A stretch of 64,000 nucleotides of DNA from Brevipalpus yothersi (GCA_003956705.1 QZCP01000009.1:87744-151743); one strand, 5' to 3'. Counted from the first letter of the stretch, positions 1-15,602 are shown. Notes: generated by a model not told the origin, from the letters alone. Program-made: numbers and translations.

Positions 1-139
1 AGTACATCTCATTCCATTGGTTTATGGTGTCATGCATGGCCCTCTGACCGCATTCAATATGAATTTCTCATTCACTCTCTTTCCCATAGGATATTGAACA
101 AACGATCAGCTTTTTCCTAATCAAAAAGACACATATACA

Positions 140-140
140 G

Positions 141-187
<47 letters not shown>
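140..187. repeat. (GA)n microsatellite with GAAA start
   Basis: A few GAAA units pass into uninterrupted GA dinucleotides. Confidence 0.95.
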
Positions 188-190
<3 letters not shown>

Positions 191-1540
191 TCAAGGAAAT
201 CATCATTCCATGTCCTCACTTGATATGGATAGAGCAATTTTCAGGAATAGATTGGTCAAATGATGTACAGATAGTTGGTCAGATTGCTGTTAGAATCAAG
301 TGATGATGTAACCATTCACATGACTTTCTCTCTCTATTTCTCTTTCTAACTACATGATCTGAACATTTCTTTTTGTTCATCCATTCCATTGATAGCTTAC
401 TGTCCATTCATCCTGATGAGCTGAGGAAGTGATCTCTGGTCAAATGTTGCCTTCTTGTTATTTCAGAACATGGCCAAATGATTTTGTCATTCATCTTCCT
501 CTCCGAATATCCTCCCCTCCACCCCCCTTCACCCCTTCCATGAAATGTTTGATGATCCTGGTCTGTAAAGCAATAAGTTTCCTGTCATCTAACCGTGATA
601 CTCACACACACATATGCACAGTGAATGGGTTCACCAAAACACTAGTCATTCTCGACCATTGTAAATAAGATTTATCCTATTCAATTGGTAGTCAATTCAG
701 TGTATGTGTGTGTGTGTCTGTTTGTCTTTTAAATGATCCAAAAATGGTGCTATTTAGTTGGACACTGTGAACATGATCGTTTGACAGAGAGAGGGAGAGA
801 ATATATTTCGCTATCATCGTAGAAATCACAACCCTTTGAATGATTTTCCATCCCAAAAGATTAACCTTTGACCAACTAGACCATTTCGACAAGAGAAAAT
901 AGAAAATACAGAGAAGAAGAGAAAACAATGATAAATAGGATCCAGAAAGTAGGAACAATTTTGGATGAGAATGTTCGGTGTACTATTAGGAGGACAAAAA
1001 ATAAAGTGAAAAAAGAGTTAAGCTCCGTGTGTGATTCCAAATATCTGTGTGTATATTGCAATTCTTTTTCTTTTTCTTCTTTCGTCTCTCACATGGAACA
1101 TATTTTCCACCTTCTCATTTCGACTCACAAATTATTAGAGGACAAGGTTTGTTCACCCAATAGTGTGTGTGTGCTGTGTATCAGTGGATAGAAAGTAATC
1201 TATCATCACTGTTCAACACCATGAAACCAGCCATTTTCCTTTTTCCGACGAATACAAGAAATAAGCAGACCATATCTTTTGAAGTATGAAGCCCAGTCGA
1301 TTGATGACCAGAGAAAGTGTGTATATATATGTGTGTGTGGGTAGAAGACTGTGGAAAGAAAGCTACTGTGTGCAAGATCGATGAGTTAAGATTAATTAGA
1401 GATCACCAATATTGATGAGGATGAGAACGATGATGCGTATCTACCTTAGTCAGCATCTTTGAACCACGCGACAAACACACTCACATATAACGCAAAAGAG
1501 GAAGAGAGAGAATGATTTTTGCTACTCTTCCTGGAATGTT

Positions 1541-1542
<2 letters not shown>

Positions 1543-1617
<75 letters not shown>
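1543..1617. repeat. (TC)n microsatellite, 75 bp
   Basis: Uninterrupted TC repeat about 90 bp before the acceptor of the first receptor exon. Confidence 0.97.
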
Positions 1618-1620
<3 letters not shown>

Positions 1621-1706
1621 CTCCTTTTTGTTGATATAGGTTGTAATGTACACTAGATTAGATCTTGATCAAAACTTTATCCTCTTTGCTCTATCCATAT
1701 ACACAG

Positions 1707-4700
1707 TTCGACCATTGAATGTTCGTATAACAAGCCTTAAGAGACCACTTTCAGCCGAGAAGCGAGTGGAATTACGATGTGAATCATATGGAGCCCGTCC
1801 ATCAGCAGTGGTCACATGGTGGAAAGGACCGAAGCGATTACAGCATGTCACAGAAGATTTGACCAGCCAAGAGAATTTGACCATCAGTACAGTTCATTTT
1901 AAGCCAATAGCAGAGGATAACGGTAAAGCTTTGGCCTGCAGATCAGATCATTCTATTTTACCAGACAGTTCTCTGGAAGATTCTTGGATTCTCAATGTTC
2001 ACTGTGAGTATTAAACTCTACAACAGCAACTACTACTACTACTATTGTTTGCTCATAAATTTTATTCTCTTCCTCCTTCTTGTACTGACTCTGTTTTGAG
2101 AATGATCTTCGAACATTATCTGATAAACTTGGAGAGAAAAAAACTAGATAGATGATAAAAAAGCGAATAGAGGAGAAGAATCTTTATGAACTATTATTAG
2201 ATCGATCTGATCAAGTACAGCTCATCACTCGTTCATCATCATGGGTAGAAGAATCTTCTTCTTTTTGGGAAGCAAGAAGAAAGAAAAAGAAGAGGGAATA
2301 GAAAGACTGAGACAGAATGCCAGAGTGGAAGAATCTATTGTCACAATATGTGAGAAGTATAAAAAAGAGGTCTCACTGAACATTGTTCGACTAGACTGAC
2401 CCAGTCATCATGATTGGAAAGATGATCATCTGAGTGGGATAAAATTTTACCCTCCAACTGAGAGAATATCTATCGTAAAAGATCAATCATGAGGCGTTAA
2501 GCTGAAAATGAGAGAAAAGTGGACTGATACTTTTTTCCACACCATATACACAAGCTCACATTAACACTCAAGCAAAAGTCAATGTGTGTGCAGAAGTGAC
2601 AGTTTTTGATATTATCACGATAGTATGTCACAAAAGATTACAGGTAAAATTCGAACACATTGAGCTGATCAGTTTGATGAACATTGTGTGGTTCAAAAAT
2701 GCCACTGAGCCTAGAGATCAGATAGAATATGGGAGTAGATTATCTTGTTTCAATTTGGAGCATTCAAGACTACGATAACCCTAGATCTTTGTTGATTGAA
2801 ACCCATGTTGTATAATACATGTATGCATGATAAGAATTATCTGTAATTCGAGTTATAATTCATGATCTCACCAGTCTGAGGTTCAGGGAAAATCTTTGCA
2901 AAGCATATTGCCAGATTTTTTTTTTCAATTTTAAGAAAACTTCAAGACAATCGAAATACTTGGGAGTTTTTGTTTATCAACATTTCATGATTCAATATCA
3001 TCAGATTCCATATCACATACAAAAGATTCTTCATCAGATTGAGAGCTGGAAGCAAGCCCTCGGCATATACAGTAGAAGAAAATAGATCAAATTTTTATCA
3101 TCACGAATACTAGATAAAGTGATCATCCATCTCAAGTCTCGACATGTCTGCTACTTAATTGAGAAACGTCTGGGCATATGGCAATGAAAGTCATCCAGAT
3201 GATGATGATACATTTCTAGGGAAGAAAATACACATACACTCAGTTAACCAGCTAACAAGTTAACCAATTGGCCTTTTCTCATCATTTTTCTTCATCTTCT
3301 TCATCTCATTTTTTGTGTGTCCTTCTATCTTTTTCTCTCTCTCTCTCAGATGTGCCCAAGCTATCTCTTTCATTGGGAGCGAATATTGTTCAAGATCAAG
3401 TGTATGAATATAAAGATGTAACCTTTGAGTGCCATGTCCAAGCAAATCCACCTGTAAATGGAATTACTTGGCAAATGAATGGACGTCCATTGAGTGCTAC
3501 TACCACATCAGCCTCTGATTCGGATTCAAATCAGCCACATCAAAGAATTGTGATGGTAAACAGCACACTTATTTTGTATAATGTTACTCGACATCAATCG
3601 GGTGATTATCGATGTTTGGCAGCCAATTCGGAAGGTGAAGGAGTAAGCTCAGAGATGCAACTTCGTGTCTTATGTAAGTATAATATATGCTGGAAGAGAA
3701 GAGAGGAAAGCAAATACACTTTCTCCTCATCTCTCTCCTCTTCCTACTATTTTTATCACTTTCAAGGATCATTTCATTGTCTCAAGATAGCTTCCACCAT
3801 ATATCTGTAGTCTTCCATACGTGAATATTATCATGATTTCCACCGATATGCTTCCCTATGATTGCTACCTGTGTGAATCGTCAATCGACTATGATGATGA
3901 TACTTTTTGGCCTACTTGGGCTAGTCAATCATCGGTACCCAAAGTTTCTAGATCAATGAAACGAAAAAGTTGTCCAAATGAAGTCACGAAATGATACTGA
4001 TTCTTGTAGACACCAGGACAGTGTATTGTTTTCCATGTCTATTCCTATTGATTGTATAGTGAATTGATAGCGATAGTTTCACTTTTATATGGCGAAAATC
4101 GCTACTTTCAAGCTGTTACCCAGTATAGACTATGATGATGCAAGTAGCACAAGCACATGTAAGATGTATTCTCTACTACTAACGTCTTAGATGATATCAT
4201 GAAAGGATTAATAACACCGTTGACTACAGAACAAATATCACACTAATTAGCTGGTAAACGATTGTTCATGCAAATATTTACACCAACCAAGCTTAGGGAA
4301 AAAGATTCTTTTGTTTTTCACCGCATCTTCTTTTTTCGTCAATGTTTCATCTTGCAAACCAAATTTTGAGTGGATATAGAATGGAAGAACAATTGGCGAA
4401 TGTCGATTAAGATAGAATGAAGAATGTAACAACTTCCTTCTTCTCTCTCTCAGACGCTGAGGTTTACAGAGAAGAAAGAGAAAATTGTGAAGCTCATGTG
4501 TACAGTAAGCCATTAGTTTTTTTTGTTCCCTACTAGAATACTTGGTCAAAATCATTTGTAATCTCATCCTTTTCGAGATAATTGCTGTATAAAAGAAAAA
4601 TTTGCATTCAGAAAAGCAATTGTCTTCTCTGACATCATTCAATTAGTCGGCTTTTCCATTTGTATGCTCATCCCAAAATGTATGTAAGAAAATTCTTCTT

Positions 4701-5726
4701 GATATATCAGCTCTTTTCAGCCATCTTTTCTCTCAGCTCGTTTATATGCATACTTTGCCTGCAAAATGATTTTTTGAATGATTTTCAATGGAAACACTTT
4801 GTATTTTACCATGCATATCAGGAATTTTTCGACAGAGATCCAGACATTCACTCAGTCTTCTCTGGTAGAAGTGGACAAAATCAATTTTTGGAAGATTTAC
4901 CAGCTTGTCTTTTTGTGACAATTTTTGATTTTCTTCATCACATTTCCAGTAAATCTTTCCTATGGATGAGCTAACTTGTAGTCTATGTTATCTATTTTCT
5001 ATTCATTTAGCGTTCCAAGGCTTACATGATATCAACTCAGTCTTGTGAGTGATTAAAAGCTTTTCTCCCATGACATATTGGAACACACACAGACAGGGTG
5101 ACCAGTTGGAGGGAATCCTTTTCGAAATTTCGAAATTCTTGAAACTGTTAGCTACAAAGGCTACATTCATCTAGATTTCATTCAATTCTATTGATTAAAC
5201 AAATAGTTTATTGGTTTTCTTTGCCCATGAAGTGACTTGAGTAATTTAGCTTTGAAACTTTTCATGAAGAAAAATCGTAGGCAATTCTATCAAATGAACT
5301 CTACTCCATTTCTTCCCTTGACACTCTTTTTCCTCCAATATCGTGATTTAACTTGTTTGAATGTAAATTTTGGTGGAAATGAGACTCCCTTAAAGGCACC
5401 GGAAACCCATTCAAACCCCACTTTGTGTAATATCTTCTTATGACTTATAAGTATTTTGCCTAAAATGTGTTTCTAAAAAGTACACTTTTTTGCTCATATT
5501 TCCACTCTCATGATGATCAGAGTTGATGTTAGATTTCATTCTCGTTGATTTCCATATTCATGTGAATATTGCTTATCATAATTCACTAAACTTGGGAACC
5601 TCATTTCCATATATTGAGGTGCTATTTGATCACTATCAATGAATTTATCTACCATAAACTCACAAGACCTATGGTCAGTGCATGTTGCTCATCGATCGTT
5701 TCAGCCTCATGTTATGAGTTGAGGAA

Positions 5727-5790
<64 letters not shown>

Positions 5791-7981
5791 ATCATCTCAT
5801 CAATGTTAATGAAATTTATGCAAGCTTACTCAGGAAAGATTTAGATTCATGAATAAACTGAATAAATTGTGAGTCAATACTCTAGAGATTTGACCTGTTA
5901 CTCCCCCAACACTACATGGAAGCTATTCAAGAGTAAAAAGCTACAAGGTTTTCTTGCATAAATTAGCATTATATTGGTACGATAAATGCTGAGTTTATCC
6001 AGAAAAATTTATCTCAAATTTGAAAGTTAACATTTTTGTCGGCCAAAAAATATATTGCATACATTTTGCACTATATTCACATTATCGTTTGTCAGCTTGT
6101 AAAACAGCGTGTAGTTGAGATAACAGTAATGGCATTAACACCAGATGAACACAGAAAAAGAGGTAACAATTACTATTCTATCACTTTTGTTTTTATCATT
6201 CTAATTACAGATTCACCAGTATGCTATCCGGGTCAAAAGAGAACATATGGAGTAGCCACTAAAGAACCTATCCAAGTGCCTTGTTCAGTGGAAGCTGATC
6301 CACCGCAAGTGACCTTTAAATGGATTTTAAATAATTCATATGAATTGACAACAATTAAAAGTTTCCTCTCCAGTCAACTGACCAGTGTTGCCTCATATTC
6401 ACCTCGAACTAAGTATGGTTATGGTGAAATGTATTGTTGGGCAACCAATAAAGTGGGTGAACAGCGTGATCCATGTGTATTCCAAGTGATGCCGGCGGGA
6501 ATCCCAGAATCAATACGAGATTGTTTGATCGGAAATCAATCCATGTCTGGTATGCTGGTCAAATGTGATGCTGGCGATGATGGTGGACTGGAACAATCGT
6601 TCCATTTGGAAGTGTACAATACAATGACAGGCATTTTGCAAACCAATCTCACCTCATCGATATCACCCATTTTTGAAGTATCATCTTTGCCCAAAGGAAC
6701 ACCATTCGATTTGGTACTATATTCTGCCAATGGCAAAGGTCGAAGTCATTCTATATCACTGCCCGCTGCAACATTGCCTTTTCCCAATAAAGGTGAGGCA
6801 TCAATTGTTTTATGTAAGATGGATGATTGATTTTGAGGTGTTTGAGAGAGGAAAAATTTTTTTTCAATTATCGTAATGTGAATTCTTTTATGTGTATGAC
6901 TCATTGAAATTGGGGTTCGAATTGCTGAATTAACATGAAAGATTCCATACACACACACACACACATTGTATTTGAGAGTTGAAAACTGGAGCATTTGAAT
7001 CCTAGCCAAGCTGTTCAATATATTTAACTGGGGAAGAGAGAGAGAAAGCAAAAAAATTGCATGATCTGAATCCATAATCATTTTTAATACCGCTTGTTCA
7101 TGAGAAAAATTTTGCATGGTTTTTTGTTCACTCTTTTTCTTTCCATGATTGTTATCCTGAAGCTTCAAATATTCCAGATGCACACATACATTCAATAATA
7201 TTCCATCCTATAGGCACATACATCAGACAAGAGAAAAACGGAAAACATTCTCAAATGTTTAGCTCAAATTTAGCTGGTTTCTTATTTTTTGACTTTCTCA
7301 TATCTACATGGCATGATAAATTTTGCCTACAAATATAGATGCTGGCCAATGGGTTGCATGTTTGTGTGAGTATGTGTACGTTTCTGGATAGAGAATACAA
7401 TATCATGGTGAATGCTGCCCAGCATTGCCATTTATATTCCTCTCTCTTTCTCATGATTAAGCTTTTCAGAGAAGGCACTCATAAAGGCAAAAGGGTCCAA
7501 TCGTAAGTCTCCTCTCCTAGGACCCCTTCTTCGAGCCTCTCTTTTCCTTCTCTTTCTTCCTTTCTTTCTCTCCTCTGAAGTTGAAGTTTTGGCCATGTAG
7601 ATGTTGTTGTAAGCATCCCCTGATGTGTGACCATTGATTCGGAATCATGTTATGAGCCTTAATGGTCACTCTGATTGTCGTGCATGTGTTTGCATCCTCA
7701 TATGTATGATTAGACAAACGTGGCCGGCCTCTGTTTCTTCTTCTTCTTCTTGTCCTTTCTTCGTTTTACTGCTTCAACTAGCCAATCGTGTAAGTAAGTG
7801 TGTGTATGTATACTTATGTATTGTGTGTCACTTGGACAGTTGCTTCATTCGTTTGGACAAAATAAGCATCAAAGAAGCGCAAACATAGCCAAAGAGAGAG
7901 CATGTTTCTACTTATCATTTGTCTTGTTCTTTTATCCTCCCTCATTTCTTCACTCTTTTGCTCCTCTTATATATATAACGG

Positions 7982-8016
<35 letters not shown>

Positions 8017-9683
8017 ATCTTCATGAACGGTATCCAAACTGAAGGCAATGATCAAACCATAGACCATGAACAACACATCTTTTATAGTATAGTAGCAGCA
8101 ATAGTAGTGAAGAGTATTGCCTTTTTCGCTTGTTTAGTAAAACAGAGATCGAGAGAGAGAGAGAGAGAAAAAAAAGAAAGAGAATGATGAGCATCTTATA
8201 ACGCTGTTCATGCACTCTTTCTCTAATTCACTTACTCATCCACTCTTATTTTCTCTCTCTCTCTCCTCCTTTTTCTCATCACTTTTGAAACGATCCTCAG
8301 ACCCTGAACATATAACTCCTGTGATAGCTATTTTGGTGGGAATTATCGGATCTTTGGTATTCACTGCCATCGCTATCGTTGTGATGGTCAAAATTCGATC
8401 TCTAAACAAAAATAGTAGCACAAGTAACCACAATAACAGCAGTAAGTATAAATATATGACAATTTTTTCACATTCCTTTCATATATTTTGTCTCCTCACG
8501 AATATGATTTTTCATCTCTCATTCTTTCTCTCTTGTCAATATTTTATACTGTTTCCAAATCTCCGAGACAACTTTCTGAAGCCTTTTTTCATCGCTTTCA
8601 TTGTCCAGTGAGAGCCATTTCGAACATGAAGCAAAAATTCGAAGCTCGAGTCACCCATAGTGAATAGGATAAGCTGAATGTTGAATGTGTATTCCATTGA
8701 TCGTTTTGTATCATCACTTTGGCAGAGCTTTGATTTTTTTAAGAACACGAATCCAGGAGAAGAAGGAGAAAAAATCACAGCCAGGAATTTGAGAATCCAT
8801 TGAGCTCGTTCTCATGAGCTTTATACCCTGTCCTCTTCTTTTTCTTCTTCAATGATCTCAAATTCCAGAACTCTATCAGATCTATCTCCAACCAAAGAAG
8901 AAAAACAGACATTCCATGCTTCTCGACATTAATTAGCATTGCTAATTCTTACTCGAAACCAATGGTTGGAATGTTTTATTCCTGATTTCTCCCAGATTTT
9001 TATACTTTCCATCTCCTCTACTTTCTTCTCTCTTTTTCTTCCTTCTTTTTCACTCTCTTTCCACTTCCTTCCGTTCGTTCTCATCTATTCATCTTTCACT
9101 CTACTTACTTTTGTCATTTTTCCATCATATTTTGTCCATTTTCATACCTATTTCTTCGTATTACTAATCCTCTCTAGTTTGAAGCTGTTATATCTGCTAT
9201 CTTTGTTCTGGAATTTCTTTCTTTTGTATATCGGGGCTTCTTCTTCTCACAATGGAGAGGTAAAGAAAAACCTAGAACTCTATATAAGTGTAATACAATC
9301 CATCTTTTAGTATGAAATGTTGACTCCGCTACTTTCACTTTTTAGGAAAGAGAATCTCTTCTGTCTATTGGATAGCATGAGATAGTGTCCTTTCAGATAT
9401 GTATATACTTATATACACACATATGCATATATTTATATTCAAGCTCAATCAATAGTGTGACTGGATATTTTCTATATCTTTTGGAATGTTTTTGATTCAT
9501 ATCGAAGAATCACTATTCACATAAATATTCGTGCATGCTTATGTATGTGTATTCAAAATTCGTTTGCTCATCTTTCCATAATTGTCTAGGAAAAGTAAGC
9601 CATTGCTCCCAGAGGAAATACTACCAAACATCTAACAATAATCAGTGCATGCAATTCTCGATAATTAGCATAAATCAACGTAC

Positions 9684-9750
<67 letters not shown>

Positions 9751-11404
9751 AGATATTCTTCCTCTCATTCATATAAACATATATATGTGGATACCAAGGC
9801 TTAGTTAAATTTTCATTCTGTGCACAATAACGTATAATCAACGTTAGCTTTTCCAAATGAACTCTATTTCTCTTCGTGAACATAAACGTTGACAATTCAC
9901 TTAGAAATGGAAAAAGAGAGATGAATAAGCTTTGAGCGTTTATAAAATTCAAGTTAAATGATAACCAGCCAGTAGCAGATTTCATCTTTTACTGTTCTTA
10001 CTTAGCTTCTCTGAATTTTCTTAATCATTTGCTCATTAAAAATTTATCTCAGAGCATTCACTACATTTTTAGAGCATAAATATCAGAAGAAGAGAATATC
10101 CATCATAAATATTCTTGAACACTGGACTTTGTCTGGATGGTCGAATTGATCTGAGCTCCTTTATTTCTCACACCTCGGTATCGACCAATTTTCACTGAAA
10201 TTAGGTCTTCCTATTTCTGTTCTGTTCATTTTTCGATTTTTCCAATTCAGTGATATAAAATACGACCACAATTTATAACCATCAAATTTTTCAACTTTTG
10301 ACAAGCCCTTGATACTGATAGGAGTGGGTATTCCATCAGATTTTTAGGATAGCTTAGACACACTTGATAAACTGGACTCTTTTTTTCTGATATTCTATCA
10401 CTTTTTTCGCTCTCCTTACTCTTCATTCTCCTAAGTGACCCTTATAAACACACAAACTTAGAATTGGGCACGAAAAGTGTCGGATCGTTTGTCATATGGC
10501 AGCTCAATCTGATTCTCTCTCAGATGGCAAGGTTTATTCTTCTCATATGCTTATACCAACATCATTCGATATTGTTAGCCTGAACGATATATACTTTTTC
10601 CACCACCATCACCATGATTTCAAGATAGAACCACCGTTACATGGTGTAGTGAGGACAGAATGGAACGGAAAAGAGATGTTTGTGGATGAACACTAGTATG
10701 CATCGATCCATATCAGGAGAGAGAGAGTGAAAGAAAATGAAGCTGAGAAGTGAAGCTGTGAATTGGATCGATAATAGATGTAAGAAGAATAGCACAACAA
10801 GCGAACGAAAGGTGATTAATGAGATATTGGATTAGCAAAAAGACATCCTTATCATGCAAAAAGTGAGCAAAAAAAAGATGGTTAAGATCAAATCAGATTG
10901 TGTGTAAGTGTTGGTGTGTGCGTATGTGTGGGAGAGAGGAAGTAAATGGAATTGTAGGCAATGAATGAATAAATGTATATATATCGAAAACTATCTGAAA
11001 GGGCAAAGTTTTATCGCCACTTTCGGGGATCGCTTTTCTCCTACTTACTTATGCTTCATTTACATCGACTATTCTTCCCTCAAACTTATCTCATCTGCAT
11101 TCCTAAATAGAGTACACCTTCTTTCGATTCATAGAACTTTCACTATCATCCCATAAATCATGACACCACTATGAGTGGCTTTTTTTTCTCTCTCTCTCTC
11201 TTCTCTAAACATTCAATTTCATGGCCAAGAGACACTTCGGCATCCACTTCCTCCTCCTTCTTCTCCTCTCATTCTCTCATCCACCATCTCTCTGATCTAT
11301 CAGTTCTCCTCTTGATCTTATGGGCTCGATGCTTACACTTTGCTCGAGAAAAAATTTCCAAAGGAAGAGAGGATCAAACCATGAAACTAGGATAGATTAA
11401 AGAC

Positions 11405-11468
<64 letters not shown>

Positions 11469-14400
11469 TTGAAATGGTGATAAATTTATCCATAAGGCCC
11501 AGCAGATGATGATCCTTGGAAGTGAAGTTGAATCAACTGTGTTCTTGCAGGCTTCACTTGTGAAATGCCTTTTGCCATCTAACATCCATGACTTCATTGG
11601 CCGTTGATGTGCTTACTTGTCTTTTCCACTCAAGAATGATGAATTGATGAGTAACTTACATGTGACATGGATGGAGAGAGAGGAAGAAAGTGAATGAATT
11701 TTCGATAGGAAGAAGAAGCTTGATAGTTTGAAAATTTGTCTCAATTTTGCGAAATTGACAATTCAGACCATATTTTGAGTCAATTTTTCAATTTACAGTC
11801 TCATCATTCATTCAGACAATCGATTCTCAGAATTACAATTGTCATTCATGATCATGGTGGCTATTCTTAATTTTTCACGGTATATGCAGTTTTAATGAGA
11901 TTGCATTAGAATTATGAAGAGCATAAAATGCTCGATTGCTGCCGAATTTCATTATTATTGCAATATATTACAGAGTGATCGGAAAAATGGATTAATATAG
12001 TGGAGTTGTAGTCACCTTTAGCTGATCATTTTAAGGATTCATAGGCAAATGAAAGATAATGAGCCTAATCTGTCATTTAGATTCATGCATTCTTTATGAT
12101 AAGATTTCTGACATGTCAACCAAACGAATGTTCCACCTGAACACCATCTGTTTCGATATTATATTGAATACCACATTTTTGCAATGATATTTATGATTAT
12201 TTCATTATCAACATTCAAAAATTCATGTACATGTATATTTACGATGAATACTGATTCTTTCGTAATGATTCTCATTATCAGCTCGAGCAATGAACTCGCA
12301 GATTTTAGCAATCTGAGGGTATAGAATATTTATATATATATTAATACCATCCTACAATTGTGACATGATGGAAACTTGGCCAAAAGGAAACAAGGAAAAA
12401 TTCTTCGATTGATTGCAGTGATATTCTTCTGTCAAGTACTAATGATTATAATACTGTTGTTGTGGTCAGAAGGGCTCCATCCTTAATAGAATTGGTAATG
12501 GCTGAATTGAGTGTCCACATGGATGTTACTGTTGAGAAACCATGTTCACAATCATTTCCGTGTGATGAGCATGGTGTAGAACGGCTCTTTCCATGAGTGA
12601 AATGTTCATTCGATTATTTTCATTCATTTTCCATCTTCATCGATTCGTGTACTTTCTCTCTCTTTTCTCTTCCTGATTCCAAAGGCTTCACTATCTTCAC
12701 TTGATGGTGTATATATTCACTGGATGATGGTAATGATGATGAGACACTTTTGATTATTCTTCTCAATGGTTAGCTTTAATGCAATTAATTATCTTTAACC
12801 AATATTCTCTCTCTCTTTCTCTTTCTCTTTCTTTATCTTCCTTCCATGTGGATTCATGGTAACGTTCAGATTCTACCATTGCTCGACCTTATGAAAGTTC
12901 TGTGCCACGATTGAATCATCAAGCATCTACAAACGGATCGCCAAACAAGGATCTTCCCTTAAATGGTACTCATTTTGGTATTTTTATGTTCTCATTAGAC
13001 TATCAACCTCTAGAATATGTTATGAAAGAGTGAGAGAGAGAGAGATATAAAATATCTTTACTTTCAGAATGAATATAAGTGCTCATATTTAAAGATGGAG
13101 AGTCATCCAAGCTCATCTCCATCATCAACAGCAAAAGAGCAAAATGTTTACATCATCACGTTCCTCTTACTCAGTTTTTCTCCGAAATGAATGTTCTGAC
13201 AGGGTCGGAGAGAGAGAGAGAGAGAGAAGAAAATTCTTGTCCATAAAAGACTTATATCCTTGTCACAAAATGAGTCCATCAACATTCATAATTCATGAGA
13301 GTTAGAAATGCAAGATGCTCTTCCGAAAACTTGCTAAACTCTGAAAGAGTGTTTGAGATAGATCTACTTAATTTGCTTAATTTAGAGAAGGAGAGAGGAA
13401 AAAGAAGAATAAGAAAAATTCTCTTACACGAGATTCAAATTTTTCTCAAATGAATCTTCCAAATGAAAATAAGCTTGACAAAACTGTTTCACTGGGCTCA
13501 GAAAAATATTCCAACACAAAATGCCTAAAATGGCTAAACTTTTCGTTCGCTTACTTTACTAGACACTATTAGATGCCCTAGATAATGTTCAATATCGGGA
13601 AAAAGGTGGCAAATCCTTGATACGGGAATATGATGTTAGAAATTGATATCTTCTTATGAGTCAATATTGACTCTATCGTTAGGCTTCATTTTGTGATCAT
13701 CATCTTTCACGAATTCGACTTGACTGAGTTAATGTTGACTGAAGCCGATTCTCGTTTGATTTTTCATCGATTGTGACTTGTTTAGCTGATTGAGAAGCGA
13801 AGTCTAATATTTCATTGTTATAGTAAATATTCTAGTTTTTGGGGTATCCATCGTTTGTGCCTTGATCTTGAAAAATTCTTGATTATTCTCTATGGAATCC
13901 ACTATTAATTCCAAACGTATTGATTCAGAAATTTGACAGATCTAAGTGAGAAAAAGAGTTAAACTATTTCATATATTCATAATATCGTGAGGTTGATTCA
14001 ATTGCATTTTTTACTGATTATTTGACCGAAATTTTTTTTCTTCTTCTTCTCTCTTGATTGAACATTCCAACTTCCTTGACGACAAAATTTTATCAAGGTA
14101 ACTTAAGTGCAGATCTGAAGAATCATCTCAATCATGGTTCCACCAACATATGGGATGCTGATTCGAGTCTGAACGAAAAATTTATTCTTCTACCTCATGA
14201 TACTGACCAGGGTGGCTTTGAGTCAAGTAAAGATGAAGGGCACGTTAAGATGGCTCTAGAACAGGTAAGATTCTTTCCACACTTGATCATACTAGCCTTC
14301 ATGACTATCGACTTTTTTTTCTTCTTCTCTCTACTTCAAAGTTATCCATGTTTTGATTGAATAGAAATCATCTCAAATCCGTTTAGAACATTTTCTTTGA

Positions 14401-15109
14401 GCCTATCTTTTTTATCTTTTCACTTTCTCCACAATCCTCTTGATCGTTACCTGGAACATTGATACCATCTAAATTCGTTTAGACAGTTTGAGGGTTTAAG
14501 GTTGCAACCACAAGCGTAGGATGTGTTCAATACTGTTAGGAAAACGAAGAGAGAGAGAAAGAGCAACCATTATCATCAGAACTAGATCTTTAGGAGAAGG
14601 AGGAGGAAAGTGGAAAAAGAGAAAAATCTGATGCTATTCCTTCTACTGAGCTAGAGTATACACTCGGTAACTGGATGTGTGTCTGTGTGCTGTGAGAAGA
14701 AGAAAAAAATTCCATGAAAGAATCGGAAAGGATCAACTCCTCACCAAAAATACATTCTAATAGAAATATCTAGTTCAATGATGATGACAGTGATGATAGT
14801 TTTATTTCTCTATCTCGACTTTGATGCAAGTCATCGACCATTAGCATTGGAAAAACATTTGAGTGACTTCCTGAGCAAAAACAATCCAAGACTGTGGGAA
14901 TAAAGAAAACATTGGAAAATATAAAAATCTCAAATTTGATTTGATAGATTCCATTGTCTTCGCCCAGTTCTTTCCAGTTTTCCAGGGAAAGAAAATGCCC
15001 AGATAACCTCACACACAGTATGTCATATTCACCATGTTCAAATATATTTTCAAAGAAAAATGCTGCTCTTGTGACAGGTTGACTATCAAATAAAATACCG
15101 TTCAATATG

Positions 15110-15182
<73 letters not shown>

Positions 15183-15602
15183 NNNNNNNNNNNNNNNNNN
15201 NNNNNNNNNNNNNNNNNNNNNNNNNNNNNNNNNNNNNNNNNNNNNNNNNNNNNNNNNNNNNNNNNNNNNNNNNNNNNNNNNNNNNNNNNNNNNNNNNNNN
15301 NNNNNNNNNNNNNNNNNNNNNNNNNNNNNNNNNNNNNNNNNNNNNNNNNNNNNNNNNNNNNNNNNNNNNNNNNNNNNNNNNNNNNNNNNNNNNNNNNNNN
15401 NNNNNNNNNNNNNNNNNNNNNNNNNNNNNNNNNNNNNNNNNNNNNNNNNNNNNNNNNNNNNNNNNNNNNNNNNNNNNNNNNNNNNNNNNNNNNNNNNNNN
15501 NNNNNNNNNNNNNNNNNNNNNNNNNNNNNNNNNNNNNNNNNNNNNNNNNNNNNNNNNNNNNNNNNNNNNNNNNNNNNNNNNNNNNNNNNNNNNNNNNNNN
15601 NN

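Larger units (their letters stand above)
1..1706. other. Non-coding, probably intron of the receptor gene
   Basis: No convincing coding exon was seen here on either strand. The first recognisable exon to the right begins with a split codon (phase 1) and lacks a start or signal peptide. This stretch is therefore most likely the end of a long upstream intron, with the earlier exons outside the window. It holds a GA tract near 140-187 and a long CT tract at 1543-1617. The acceptor ...acacag ends at 1706. Confidence 0.6.
8442..12869. other. Intron of the Sidestep-like gene (4.4 kb)
   Basis: The donor is GTAAGT at 8442, just after the membrane-helix exon. The acceptor is aacgttcag, ending at 12869. 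The intron holds GA arrays at 9689-9746 and 11409-11466. Small open frames inside are low-complexity and lack domain signals. An undetected tail exon could still be present. Confidence 0.6.

Noticed and set aside
6910..6930. Possible tRNA T-arm (ggttcgaatt)
   Set aside because: No acceptor stem, anticodon arm or matching spacing was found around it. I recognised no tRNA, rRNA or other RNA gene in the window.
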